A DNA stretch of 64,000 nt, from NCBI RefSeq assembly GCF_003286085.1, contig NW_020825577.1:1-64000 (forward strand), read 5' to 3'. Below are positions 47,690 to 59,250 of this stretch, in pieces. Both the position numbers and the translations under genes were made by a program. The stretch is from Drosophila persimilis. Taxonomy: Eukaryota; Arthropoda; Insecta; Diptera; Drosophilidae. Positions within the stretch are counted from its first letter, which is position 1, and each line of letters opens with the position of its first letter. The notes beneath the pieces are model-generated. The model ran no database searches. It worked only from the letters and a program-made list of their open reading frames with translations, and was not told the DNA's origin.

Positions 47690-50600
47690 ATATAGGTGCG
47701 GTGGTTCAATATACGTGCAAGTGCTGGATAGGGAAGGGTTCTATATAGGTGCGGTGGTTCAATATACGTGCAAGTGCTGGATAGGGAAGGTTTCTATATA
47801 AGTGCAGGTGCCATATAGCTGCGGAGGTTACACTTTTTTGGGGCTATAGTGTCATATTGGTACTAGTGCCCAAGATGTGCGATCCTGCCACATTTCTTGG
47901 AGCGTGGGTGTTATATAGGTGCGGTGGTTTAATATACGTGCAAGTGCTGGATAGGGAAGGGTTCTATATAGGTGCGGTGGCTCAATATACGTGCAAGTGC
48001 TGGATAGGGAAGGTTTCTATATAAGTGCAGGTGCCATATAGCTGCGGAGGTTACACTTTTTTGGGGCTATAGTGTCATATTGGTTCTAGTGCCCAAGATG
48101 TGCGATCCTGCCACATTTCTTGGAGCGTGGGTGTTATATAGGTGCGGTGGTTCAATATACATGCAAGTGCTGGATAGGGAAGGGTTCTATATAGGTGCGG
48201 TGGCTCAATATACGTGCAAGTGCTGGATAGGGAAGGTTTCTATATAAGTGCAGGTGCCATATAGCTGCGGAGGTTACACTTTTTTGGGGCTATAGTGTCA
48301 TATTGGTTCTAGTGCCCAAGATGTGCGATCCTGCCACATTTCTTGGAGCGTGGGTGTTATATAGGTGCGGTGGTTCAATATACGTGCAAGTGCTATATAG
48401 GGAAGGGTTCTATATAGGTGCGTTGGTTCAATATACATGCTAGTGCTGGATAGGGAAGGGTTCTATATAAGTGTAAGTGCCATATAGTTACGGGGTTCAA
48501 CTTTTTTTGGGCTATAGTGTCATATTGGTGCTAGTGCCCAAGATGTGCGATCCTGCCACATTTCTTGGAGCGTGGGTGTTATATAGGTGCGGTGGTTCAA
48601 TATACATGCAAGTGCTATATAGGGAAGGTTTCTATATAAGTGCAGGTGCCATATAGCTGCGGAGGTTACACTTTTTTGGGGATATAGTGTCATGTTGGTT
48701 CTAGTGCCCAAGATGTGCGATCCTGCCACATTTCCTGGAGCGTGGGTTCCATATAGTTGCGGTGGTTCAATATACATGCAAGTGCTGGATAGGGAAGGGT
48801 TCTATATAAGTGTAAGTGCCATATAGTTGCGGGGTTCAACTTTTTTTTGGGGCTAAATTGCCAAACTGGTGCTTGTGCCCAAAATTTGCGATCCTGCCAC
48901 ATTGCCTGGAGCGTGGGTGCTATATAGGTGCGGTGGTTCAATATACGTGCAAGTGCTGGATAGCGAAGGGATCTATATAAGTGCAGGTGCCATATAGCTG
49001 CGGAGGTTCCACTTTTTTTGGGCTATAGTGCAATATTGGTGCTAGTGCCCAAGATGTGCCATCCTGCCACATTTCTTGGAGCGTGGGTGTTATATAGGTG
49101 CGGTGGTTCAATATACGTGCAAGTGCTGGATAGGGAAGGGTTCTATATAGGTGCGGTGGCTCAATATACGTGCAAGTGCTGGATAGGGAAGGTTTCTATA
49201 TAAGTGCAGGTGCCATATAGCTGCGGAGGTTCCACTTTTTTGGGCTATAGTGTCATATTGGTACTAGTGCCCAAGATGTGCGATCCTGCCACATTTCTTT
49301 GAGCGTGGGTGTTATATAGGTGCGGTGGTTCAATATACATGCAAGTGCTGGATAGGGAAGGGTTCTATATAGGTGCGGTGGCTCAATATACGTGCAAGTG
49401 CTGGATAGGGAAGGTTTCTATATAAGTGCAGGTGCCATATAGCTGCGGAGGTTACACTTTTTTGGGGCTATAGTGTCATATTGGTACTAGTGCCCAAGAT
49501 GTGCGATCCTGCCACATTTCTTGGAGCGTGGGTGTTATATAGGTGCGATGGTTCAATATACGTGCAAGTGCTGGATAGGGAAGGGTTCTATATAGGTGCG
49601 GTGGTTCAATATACGTGCAAGTGCTGGATAGGGAAGGTTTCTATATAAGTGCAGGTGCCATATAGCTGCGGAGGTTACACTTTTTTGGGGATATAGTGTC
49701 ATATTGGTAGTAGTGCCCAAGATGTGCGATCCTGCCACATTTCTTGGAGCGTGGGTGCTATATAGGTGCGGTGGTTCAATATACGTGCAAGTTCTGGATA
49801 GGGAAGGGTTCTATATAGGTGCGGTGGCTCAATATACGTGCAAGTGCTGGATAGGGAAGGTTTCTATATAAGTGCAGGTGCCATTTAGCTGCGGAGGTTA
49901 CACTTTTTTGGGGCTATAGTGTCATATTGGTTCTAGTGCCCAAGATGTGCGATACTGCCACATTTCTTGGAGCGTGGGTGTTATATAGGTGCGGTGGTTC
50001 AATATACGTGCAAGTGCTAGATAGGGAAGGTTTCTATATAAGTGCAGGTGCCATATAGCTGCGGAGGTTCCACTTTTTTGGGGATATAGTGTCATGTTGG
50101 TTCTAGTGCCCAAGATGTGCGATCCTGCCACATTTCCTGGAGCGTGGGTTCCATATAGTTGCGGTGGTTCAATATACATGCAAGTGCTGGATAGGGAAGG
50201 GTTCTATATAAGTGTAAGTGCCATATAGTTGCGGGGTTCAACTTTTTTTTGGGGCTAAATTGCCAAACTGGTGCTTGTGCCCAAAATTTGCGATCCTGCC
50301 ACATTGCCTGGAGCGTGGGTGCTATATAGGTGCGGTGGTTCAATATACGTGCAAGTGCTGGATAGCGAAGGGATCTATATAAGTGCAGGTGCCATATAGC
50401 TGCGGAGGTTCCACTTTTTTGGGCTATAGTGCTATATTGGTGCTAGTGCCCAAGATGTGCGATCCTGCCACATTTCCTGGAGCGTGGGTTCTATATAGGT
50501 GCGGTGGTTCAATATACGTGCAAGTGCTGGTTAGGGATGGGTTCTATATAAGTGTAAGTGCCATATAGTTGCGGGGTTCAACTTTTTTTGGGGCTATAGT

Positions 50601-51398
50601 GTCATATTGGTTCTAGTACCCAAGATGTGCGATCCTGCCACATTTCCTGGAGCGTGGGTGCTATATAGGTGCGGTGGTTCAATATACGTTCAAGTGCTGG
50701 ATAGGGAAGGGTTCTATATAAGTGTAAGTGCCATATAGTTGCGGAGGTTCAACTTTTTTGGGGCTATAGTGTCATATTGGTGCTAGTGCCCAAGATGTGC
50801 GATCCTGCCACATTTCTTGGAGCGTGGGTGTTATATAGGTGCGGTGGTTCAATATACGTGCAAGTGCTGGATAGGGAAGGGTTCTATATAGGTGCGGTGG
50901 TTCAATATACATGCAAGTGCTGGATACGGAAGGTTTCTATATAAGTGCAGCTGCCATATAGCTGCGGAGGTTACACTTTTTTGGGGCTATAGTGTCATAT
51001 TGGTTCTAGTGCCCAAGATGTGCGATCCTGCCACATTTCTTGGAGTGTGGGTGTTATATAGGTGCGGTGGTTCAATATACGTGCAAGTGCTGGATAGGGA
51101 AGGGTTCTATATAGGTGCGGTGGTTCAATATACATGCAAGTGCTGGATAGGGAAGGGTTCTATATAAGTGTAAGTGCCATATAGTTGCGGAGGTTCAACT
51201 TTTTTTGGGGCTATAGTGTCATATTGGTGCTAGTGCCCAAGATGTGCGATCCTGCCACATTTCCTGGAGCGTGGGTGCTATATAGGTGCGGTGGTTCAAT
51301 ATACGTGCAAGTGCTGGATAGGGAAGGGTTCTATATATGTGTAAGTGCCATATAGTTGCGGGGTTCAACTTTTTTTGGGCTATATTGCCAAACTGGTG
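47690..51398. repeat. TTACAC / TTATATAGG satellite subfamily
   Basis: Units share GGAGGTTACACTTTTTTGGGG, ATTTCTTGGAGCG, GGGTGTTATATAGG and GGAAGGTTTCTATATAAG, and many include the 53-bp duplication (GTTCTATATAGGTGCGGTGG). A longer block with GGGTTCCATATAGTTGCGG recurs at about 48740 and 50140, 1,402 bp apart, and again at about 57060 after the copia element. Confidence 0.8.
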
Positions 51399-51564
51399 TG
51401 CTCATAAGTGGTTTATTCAGAACTGAAGAGATGACATGTGTACATATGTACTTACATACGAATAGGAGAGACGAGAGATAACAGAGGCTCTCGCTGTTCA
51501 TGTACATTATGTTAATTAGCGTTGCCAGACAGATCATATTATGGTTACACTTCAAATTTCAACA
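51399..51564 (-). repeat. Copia element 3' LTR (probably lacking its U5 end)
   Basis: On the - strand it runs from TGTTGAAATTTG to CTTATGAGCA. It is identical to 55500-55665 but lacks the further 51 bp that separate that repeat from the primer site. It ends 13 bp after an AATAAA signal, directly at the target duplication. Two further bases (TG, 51397-51398) also match the other copy but are part of the flanking TGGTG. Confidence 0.85.
51412..51417 (-). terminator. Polyadenylation signal in the copia LTR
   Basis: AATAAA on the - strand, in CTGAATAAACC. Cleavage 10-30 nt downstream would fall at or just past 51399. The same signal is in the 5' LTR at 55513-55518. Confidence 0.65.
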
Positions 51565-51601
51565 CTTTTGCTTAAGCATAATCTTTTGTCATTACAATGT
51601 A

Positions 51602-53740
51602 TTAATCAATTAATCCAAGCGATTTTACAAATCTATAATGCTTTTGCTTACATAAACTTTTGGTTAATACATCGGCAACGTTTTTCTGTGTGGATACATA
51701 TTCAAGTTTTATCTCTTTACTTTCTACTTTGTCTCTAACAAAATGATATTTTAAATCTATATGCTTTGTGCGATTATGGTGAATAGGATTTTTCGCAATA
51801 TGATGCGCACTGAGGTTGTCACCATAGATAGTCATTGGCCCTTGATTTGTGTATCCAATCTCTTGCAACAGACCTTGTAGATATACCGCTTCTCTAGCGG
51901 CTGTTGATAGCGCCACATACTCTGCTTCGGTGCTGCTCATGGCGACGACGCTCTGCTTGGCTGATGTCCACGAAAACGCACTACCAGCTAGGAAGAAAAC
52001 GTATCCGGAATATGATTTTCGGTCCAGCTTGTCATTTGCCCAATCAGCATCGGCGAACCCTTTTACTGGCTCTCCAGACTTTTGGTAGATGATGCTCATA
52101 TTCATTGTGCCTCGTAAATAGCGCAACACATGCTTAGCTGCAGTTTCGTGCTCCACATGAGGGTCTTGGTTTCGCTGTGATAGTTTGCTCACAGCATGAA
52201 GAATGTTGGGCCGGCTCAAAACTGCTAAGTACATGAGCGAACCAATTAGTGATTGATAATATGTCTTATTTACCTTTACACATTCTTCATCTTTACAACC
52301 AACGTGAAAACCTGGGTCAAGTGGTGTTGCGACTGGACGGCAATCCTGCATACCGAAAGTATTCAAAACGCTTTCAATATACCTCTTCTGGCATAACTTG
52401 ACGGCGCCTTGTTTGCCTTCTCGATGAATTTCCATGCCTAGGAAAAAGTTGAGCTGACCTCCATCTTTCATCTCAAATACGGATGCGATATTTTGCTTGA
52501 TCGCGCTGACGTCCATCTCTTTTGGACAGATGATTATCAGGTCGTCGACGTAAACTGCTATATAACTGAAGCCTTGTTGATGCTGTTTGACGTATAGACA
52601 TGGCTCGTGTTGACTTTTTTTAAAGCCCATGTTAACCAGCACCTCGTTCAATGTGTCATTCCAGACACGTCCAGACTGCTTCAGCCCATAGATAGCCTTT
52701 TGAAGTTTGAGTACCTTGTGGGGGTTCTGCTCATCTATAAAGCCTACGGGTTGCTTCATATACACGACTTCTTGGAGTTTACCGTTGAGATACGCGTTAG
52801 AGATATCCACCTGATGCATGTGTAACTGCTTTTCTGCAGCAATCGCAAATAACATTCGGATTGTCTCATAACGTATCACTGGAGAATATGTCTCCCAGTA
52901 GTTTACGCCAAACTGCTGGCCACATCCTTGTGCCACAAGTCTCGACTTAAACCTTTCAATGTCACCGTTTTGGTTGCGTTTGATTCTGAAAACCCATTTT
53001 GAACCTATAGCCTTTTTCCCGGGCGGAAGATTGACAGGAGTCCATGTATTTTTTGACACGAGTGCATCGAATTCCTTTCGCATAGATTTTTTCCATTATT
53101 GTGCATCGTGGCTTTGCAACGCCTCTGCAACGGTCCGTGGAGTCTCAATGTCATCGGAGCAGCTAAGATTGTTGAGGACATTGTACTGCTTCTTTGGTCT
53201 GCCAGGTTGACCAGTACGAATGATTTTTGGCCTTCCTGGGCCACGTATTTGTGGGATGTCTTCTTCATCTGAGCTGCGGCTCTGTTCTGGATTGCTTGCA
53301 CTTACGAAGTACTCCTCCTCATCATCATCGCTGTTGTCAATGTTGCTAATCGTTTCGTCTTCGGGCTCAACAACAGTTTGTACCTGCACAGGTTCTTCGT
53401 TTGACTCAAAGCGTATGATGATTTTTGCAAGATCCACAGTCTGATCTCCATTTTCGTAAATATCATTTACTTCCTTGATGAACTCACCCTCCACAATTTT
53501 GACGTCTCGGCGTTCCACTATCATTCGCTTTTCTTGGTCATATAAACGATATGCTTTTGCTGCAAAAGAGTAGCCAACAAAAATGTAATCCTTTGCTTAT
53601 GCAACGAATTTGCCTTTTTTGGTTTTTTCCAGTGCAAATGCGCGTGAACCAAATATTTTCAGATGGTTTACCGACGGCTTGCGCTTGTTCCAAGCCTCGA
53701 AGGGGGTGCATCCATTTAACGCTCTGGTCGGACGGTTTGG
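51602..53740 (-). pseudogene. pol: Copia pol part 2: integrase C-terminus, reverse transcriptase, RNase H
   Basis: One frame on the - strand from the integrase deletion to the stop at 51602-51604, interrupted by two TAA codons (53599-53597 and 53098-53096). It starts with the end of the integrase region (LNGCTPFEAWNKRKP), then an acidic segment and two AT-hook-like motifs (GPGRPK and QPGRPKK, about 53210-53180). After the second stop comes the intact RT (KWVFRIKRNQNG, VARLVAQG-type motif, DISNAYLNG, YVDD at 52552-52541) and RNase H (FADADWAND, SSTEAEY, GDNLSAHHIAKNP, TKHIDLKYH). The ATG at 53083 is internal to the RT domain and not a natural start. The 493-residue RT/RNase H part is complete, but it could not be translated as part of a polyprotein in this copy. 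Confidence 0.88.
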
Positions 53741-54487
53741 CACTCAAAATAACTTTTAAACATTTTAAATTTCTCAAAAACTTGATTTTTGGCGCGCATA
53801 AAATATAAGTGAATTTTTCGCGAGTAATCGTCTATAAATGTAACAAAATAACGGTTTCCAGCCAGAGATTTAACATTCATAGGTCCGCATACGTCGGTAT
53901 GGATCAATTCGAGAACACTTTTCGTAACACGTTCTGCCTTGTGTGGGAACGGCAATGCACAGATTTTAGCCTTATTGCATGTGTCGCAATTTGTGTTTAC
54001 GGATACGTTTTTAATTTTCATCCCGATTACACGTTCTTTCTCACAAAGATTCTTTAAATTTTGAAAATTTAAATGCCCGTAGCGGCTATGCCATTTTTTT
54101 GCATGAGATATATCGGATATTAAATGTACTGCATCAGTGGTTTTTTCCATACACGTTTTCTTGTTTTCTTGTACCGCTCGCAACTTTATATGTCCATGTT
54201 TATTTCGCACTAAAGCTTCTGAATTTCCGAATGTAGTGACATTCCCGAACTCGGCTGCTTTGCTCACCGACAAAAAATTCATTTTTAAATCCGGCACATA
54301 CAACACGTTTCGCAATTCTATATTTGTTTCATTTGATTTAATTTTTACAGTTCCAATACCTAGGGACTCAATATACTTTTCTGCAGCCAACATAATGGTT
54401 GTGTTTTTCTTATTAAAGGTTTCAAACAAATTTTTATTACAACACATATGCGATGTTGCCCCACTGTCGATACACCAAGAATTTTTT
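53741..54487 (-). pseudogene. pol: Copia pol part 1: protease and N-terminal integrase, truncated by deletion
   Basis: A different - strand frame. It begins with the protease active site IDSGATSHMC (Asp at 54468-54466), followed by the gag-pre-integrase zinc domain: WHSRYGHLN gives the two His and CDTC the two Cys. The integrase core starts with HTDVCGP, carrying the first catalytic Asp, and FVTFIDDYSRK. After FKSYFECQ the sequence jumps at about 53735-53742 to a region just before NGCTPFEAW and changes frame. Roughly 100 or more codons usually found between, including the second Asp and the Glu, are missing. The internal ATG at 54447 is not a real start. Confidence 0.85.
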
Positions 54488-55301
54488 CGCTGTTTGATTT
54501 TTCATCCCTTACGCACTCTTTCGTATTATCTTTGTTGCTTTTGCACTCGGATGCGCGGTGCCCGCTTTGTTTACATTTGTAGCATTTTCCTCGAAACTCG
54601 CGATGCTCGTTGGATTTCTGGCCGTCTCGTTTGCTGTCTTTTCGACTGGCGCCGTAATTCTTCGAACGCGCACCGTTTCTTTGAGTCTGTGTGTGTGCGT
54701 ACACTGCCTGTACAGCAAGCTCACGATCGTCTCTTTCGTCTTTACGTGCTCCTTCTTCAAGTATTTTTACTTTTACCGTTTCGAACGACGGCAGACTGTC
54801 GCGTGTTTCTATCGCCACGACGAAATTTTCCCAACCGCTGGGCAAGCTCGACAACAACATTATTACTTTTAGCTCGTCTTGAATGTCGATATTTAGCTCG
54901 GCTAACTTTTCAGTAATTTCCACGAAAGAATTTACATATTGTACCACGTTATCACCGTTTTGCATATTTTGCCGCAAAAGTTTTTGGTATAACTGTACCT
55001 TTCCCACTGACACATGTACATCGCGTAATTTTTGCCACGCCTGCTTCGACGTTGTGCACGACTTTATGTGCATCAACTGCGTTGCTTTTACATTTAATAT
55101 AATACATGCCAACGCCTTTTGATCAGCCTTGTCCCACTGTGCCAAGTGTTCCTGTGTTCCTGCTGCTTCCTCCTGTGGCCTTTCGGCTTTACCACTTACA
55201 TATGTCCACAAATCCGTTGTGATCAATACACTACGCATGGACATAGACCACACATCGTAATTTTCTTCCCCCAATTTTTCAATTTGCAGAGACACACTCA
55301 T
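54488..55301 (-). pseudogene. gag: Copia gag with CCHC zinc knuckle, frameshifted at its end
   Basis: The ATG at 55301 begins MSVSLQIEKLGEENYDVWSM, typical of copia-type gag (UBN2/DUF4219-like N-terminus with the conserved N-Y-x-W pattern). A helical capsid region covers about residues 30-190, a basic region follows, and the zinc knuckle CX2CX4HX4C (CYKCKQSGHRASEC) is at residues 240-253. The gag frame continues past residue 270 into out-of-frame sequence to 54360, while the protease continues in another frame. The change occurs at or near an A6 run (T6 on the + strand, 54482-54487). Copia gag-pol is normally a single ORF, so this is most likely a one-base indel, and a consensus error in the homopolymer cannot be excluded. 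Confidence 0.85.
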
Positions 55302-55434
55302 TTTGTTTTAATTGCTACACGCCACTTTCTAACTAGTGCACGATTTATTTGCAATTGCATCAAACAAAATATTAACTTCCAGTTCTACCACGGTTTTTTA
55401 ATTGTCTTTAATACACGCCCGATCTTTCGGTGAT
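55302..55434 (-). other. Copia untranslated leader
   Basis: 133 nt between the primer site and the gag ATG. It is AT-rich, with no ORF or recognisable structure by eye. Confidence 0.6.
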
Positions 55435-55448
55435 CTGGGCCCATAACC
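55435..55448 (-). other. Primer binding site, initiator tRNA-Met half-molecule type
   Basis: GGTTATGGGCCCAG on the - strand. It is complementary to the anticodon stem-loop region of initiator tRNA-Met (CTGGGCCCATAACC), the internal site used by Drosophila copia, which primes from a cleaved 5' half tRNA. In copia this site directly adjoins the 5' LTR, which sets the inner LTR edge here at 55449. Confidence 0.8.
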
Positions 55449-55665
55449 TATTGTAAATTGCGCCTTTTGACATGTATTAAATAGAGAACGAAGCGTCTGT
55501 GCTCATAAGTGGTTTATTCAGAACTGAAGAGATGACATGTGTACATATGTACTTACATACGAATAGGAGAGACGAGAGATAACAGAGGCTCTCGCTGTTC
55601 ATGTACATTATGTTAATTAGCGTTGCCAGACAGATCATATTATGGTTACACTTCAAATTTCAACA
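55449..55665 (-). repeat. Copia element 5' LTR
   Basis: On the - strand it runs from TGTTGAAATTTG to TTTACAATA, 217 bp, next to the primer site. TGTTG at one end and CAATA at the other are near-perfect inverted ends (copia has CAACA). The part 55500-55665 is identical to the 3' LTR; the last 51 bp (55449-55499) would be U5 and have no counterpart at the left end. Confidence 0.75.
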
Positions 55666-58600
55666 TGGTGCTTGTGCCCAAAATGTGCGACCGTGCCACA
55701 TTTCCTGGAGCGGGGGTGCTATATAGGTGCGGTGGTTCAATATACGTGCAAGTGCTGGATAGGGAAGGTTTCTATATAAGTGCAGGTGCCATATAGCTGC
55801 GGAGGTTACACTTTTTTGGGGCTATAGTGTCATATTGGTTCTAGTGCCCAAGATGTGCGATCCTGCCACATTTCTTGGAGCGTGGGTGTTATATAGGTGC
55901 GGTGGTTCAATATACGTGCAAGTGCTGGATAGGGAAGGGTTCTATATTGGTGCGGTGGCTCAATATACGTGCAAGTGCTGGATAGGGAAGGTTTCTATAT
56001 AAGTGCAGGTGCCATATAGCTGCGGAGGTTACACTTTTTTGGGGCTATAGTGTCATATTGGTTCTAGTGCCCAAGATGTGCGATCCTGCCACATTTCTTG
56101 GAGCGTGGGTGTTATATAGGTGCGGTGGTTCAATATACGTGCAAGTGCTGGATAGGGATGGTTTCTATATAAGTGCAGGTGCCATATAGCTGCGGAGGTT
56201 ACACTTTTTTGGGGCTATAGTGTCATATTGGTTCTAGTGCCCAAGATGTGCGATCCTGCCACATTTCTTGGAGCGTGGGTGTTATATAGGTGCGGTGGTT
56301 CAATATACGTGCAAGTGCTGGATAGGGAAGGGTTCTATATAGGTGCGGTGGCTCAATATACGTGCAAGTGCTGGATAGGGAAGGTTTCTATATAAGTGTA
56401 AGTGCCATATAGTTGCGGGGTTCAACTTTTTTTGGGCTATAGTGTCATATTGGTGCTAGTGCCCAAGATGTACGATCCAGCCACATTTCTTGGAGCGCGG
56501 GTGTTATATAGGTGCGGTGGTTCAATATACGTGCAAGTGCTGGATAGGGATGGTTTCTATATAAGTGCAGGTGCCATATAGCTGCGGAGGTTACACTTTT
56601 TTGGGGCTATAGTGTCATATTGGTTCTAGTGCCCAAGATGTGCTATCCTGCCACATTTATTGGAGCGTGGGTGTTATATAGGTGCGGTGGTTCAATATAC
56701 GTGCAAGTGCTGGATAGGGAAGGGTTCTATATAGGTGCGGTGGCTCAATATACGTGCAAGTGCTGGATAGGGAAGGTTTCTATATAAGTGCAGGTGCCAT
56801 ATAGCTGCGGAGGTTACACTTTTTTGGGGCTATAGTGTCATATTGGTTCTAGTGCCCAAGATGTGCGATCCTGCCACATTTCTTGGAGCGTGGGTGTTAT
56901 ATAGGTGCGGTGGTTCAATATACGTGCAAGTGCTAGATAGGGAAGGTTTCTATATAAGTGCAGGTGCCATATAGCTGCGGAGGTTCCACTTTTTTGGGGA
57001 TATAGTGTCATGTTGGTTCTAGTGCCCAAGATGTGCGATCCTGCCACATTTCCTGGAGCGTGGGTTCCATATAGTTGCGGTGGTTCAATATACATGCAAG
57101 TGCTGGATAGGGAAGGGTTCTATATAAGTGTAAGTGCCATATAGTTGCGGGGTTCAACTTTTTTTTGGGGCTAAATTGCCAAACTGGTGCTTGTGCCCAA
57201 TATTTGCGATCCTGCCACATTGCCTGGAGCGTGGGTGCTATATAGGTGCGGTGGTTCAATATACGTGCAAGTGCTGGATAGCGAACGGATCTATATAAGT
57301 GCAGGTGCCATATCGCTGCGGAGGTTCCACTTTTTTTGGGCTATAGTGCTATATTGGTGCTAGTGCCCAAGATGTGCGATCCTGCCACATTTCCTGGAGC
57401 GTGGGTGCTATATAGGTGCGGTGGTTCAATATACGTGCAAGTGCTGGTTAGGGATGGGTTCTGTATAAGTGTAAGTGCCATATAGTTGCGGGGTTCAACT
57501 TTTTTTGGGGCTATAGTGTCATATTGGTTCTAGTACCCAAGATGTGCGATCCTGCCACATTTCTTGGAGCGTGGGTGTTATATAGGTGCGGTGGTTCAAT
57601 ATACGTGCAAGTGCTGGATAGGGAAGGGTTCTATATAGGTGCGGTGGTTCAATATACATGCAAGTGCTGGATAGGGAAGGGTTCTATATAAGTGTAAGTG
57701 CCATATAGTTGCGGGGTACAACTTTTTTTGGGCTATAGTGTCATATTGGTGCTAGTGCCCAAGATGTGCGATCCTGCCACATTTCCTGGAGCGTGGGTGC
57801 TATATAGGTGCGGTGGTTCAATATACGTGCAAGTGCTGGATAGGGAAGGGTTCTATATAGGTGCGGTGGTTCAATATACATGCAAGTGCTGGATAGGGAA
57901 GGGTTCTATATAAGTGTAAGTGCCATATAGTTGCGGGGTTCAACTTTTTTTTGGGCTATAGTGTCATATTGGTGCTAGTGCGCAAGATGTGCGATCCTGC
58001 CACATTTCCTGGAGCGTGGGTGCTATATAGGTGCGGTGGTTCAATATAAGTGCAAGTGCTGGATAGGGAAGGTTTCTATATAGGTGCGGTGGTTCAATAT
58101 ACGTGCAAGTGCTGCATAGGGAAGGTTTCTATATAAGTGTAAGTGCCATATAGTTGCGGGGTTCAACTTTTTTTTGGGGCTATATTGCCAAACTGGTGCT
58201 TGTGCCCAAAATGTGCGACCGTGCCACATTTCCTGGAGCGTGGGTGCTATATAGGTGCGGTGGTTCAATATACGTTCAAGTGCTGGATAGGGAAGGTTTC
58301 TATATAAGTGTAAGTGCCATATAGTTGCGGGGTTCAACTTTTTTTGGGCTATAGTGTCATATTGGTGCTAGTGCCCAAGATGTGCGATCCTGCCACATTT
58401 CTTGGAGCGTGGGTGTTATATAGGTGCGGTGGTTCAATATACATGCAAGTGCTAGATAGGGAAGGTTTCTATATAAGTGCAGGTGCCATATAGCTGCGGA
58501 GGTTCCACTTTTTTGGGGATATAGTGTCATGTTGGTTCTAGTGCCCAAGATTTGCGATCCTGCCACATTTCCTGGAGCGTGGGTTCCATATAGTTGCGGT

Positions 58601-59250
58601 GGTTCAATATACATGCAAGTGCTGGATAGGGAAGGGTTCTATATAAGTGTAAGTGCCATATAGTTGCGGGGTTCAACTTTTTTTTTGGGCTATATTGCCA
58701 AACTGGTGCTTGTGCCCAAGATGTGCGATCCTGCCACATTTCCTGGAGCGTGGGTGCTATATAGGTGCGATGGTTCAATATACGTGCAAGTGCTGGATAG
58801 GGATGGGTTCTATATAAGTGTAAGTGCCATATAGTTGCGGGGTTCAACTTTATTTGGGGCTATAGTGTCATATTGGTTCTAGTACCCAAGATGTGCGATC
58901 CTGCCACATTTCCTGGAGCGTGGGTGCTATATAGGTGCGGTGGTTCAATATACATGCAAGTGCTAGATAAGGAAGGTATCTATATAAGTGCAGGTGCCAT
59001 ATAGTTGCGGGGTTCAACTTTTTTTGGGGCTAAATTGCCAAACTGGTGCTGGTGCCCAAAATGTGCGATCCTGCCACATTTCCTGGAGCGTGGGTGCTAT
59101 ATAGGTGCGGTGGTTCAATATACGTGCAAGTGCTGGATAGGGAAGGGTTCTATATAAGTGCGGTGGTTCAATATACGTGCAAGTGCTGGATAGCGAAGGG
59201 ATCTATATAAGTGCAGGTGCCATATAGCTGCGGAGGTTCCACTTTTTTTG
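55666..59250. repeat. 170-bp satellite array, block 3, proximal part
   Basis: Satellite resumes in register at TGGTGCTTGTGCCC. Most units are the TTACAC / TTATATAGG subfamily with frequent 53-bp duplications, then mixed AGTTGCGGGG types from about 57.4 kb. Two units have GCGACCGTGCC instead of GCGATCCTGCC (55687 and 58217), a private variant that links the copia target monomer with one 2.5 kb away. No gene is seen. Confidence 0.95.

Larger units (their letters stand above)
23284..51398. repeat. 170-bp satellite array, block 2
   Basis: Continuation of the same satellite in the same orientation, 28 kb without unique sequence. The main unit is the AGCTGCGGAGGTTCCAC type with GGGATCTATATAAG. Internal structure changes along the block and is described in the sub-features. 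Many one-monomer and two-monomer ORFs appear on both strands; they have GTG or TTG starts and no recognisable domain, and they follow from the repeat period. Confidence 0.97.
51399..55665 (-). mobile_element. Ty1/copia LTR retrotransposon, defective
   Basis: A 4.27-kb element read on the - strand. It is flanked by a perfect 5-bp repeat TGGTG (51394-51398 and 55666-55670), and the two flanks together reconstruct an ordinary monomer (CCAAAC, TGGTG, CTTGTGCCC). Shared terminal repeats (51399-51564 and 55500-55665) are identical over 166 bp, so insertion is recent. The order is gag, protease, integrase, RT, RNase H, which is the copia order. Coding is broken by a frameshift, an integrase deletion and two in-frame stops. 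The left repeat is about 51 bp shorter than the right one if the primer site marks the true LTR end. Confidence 0.93.
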
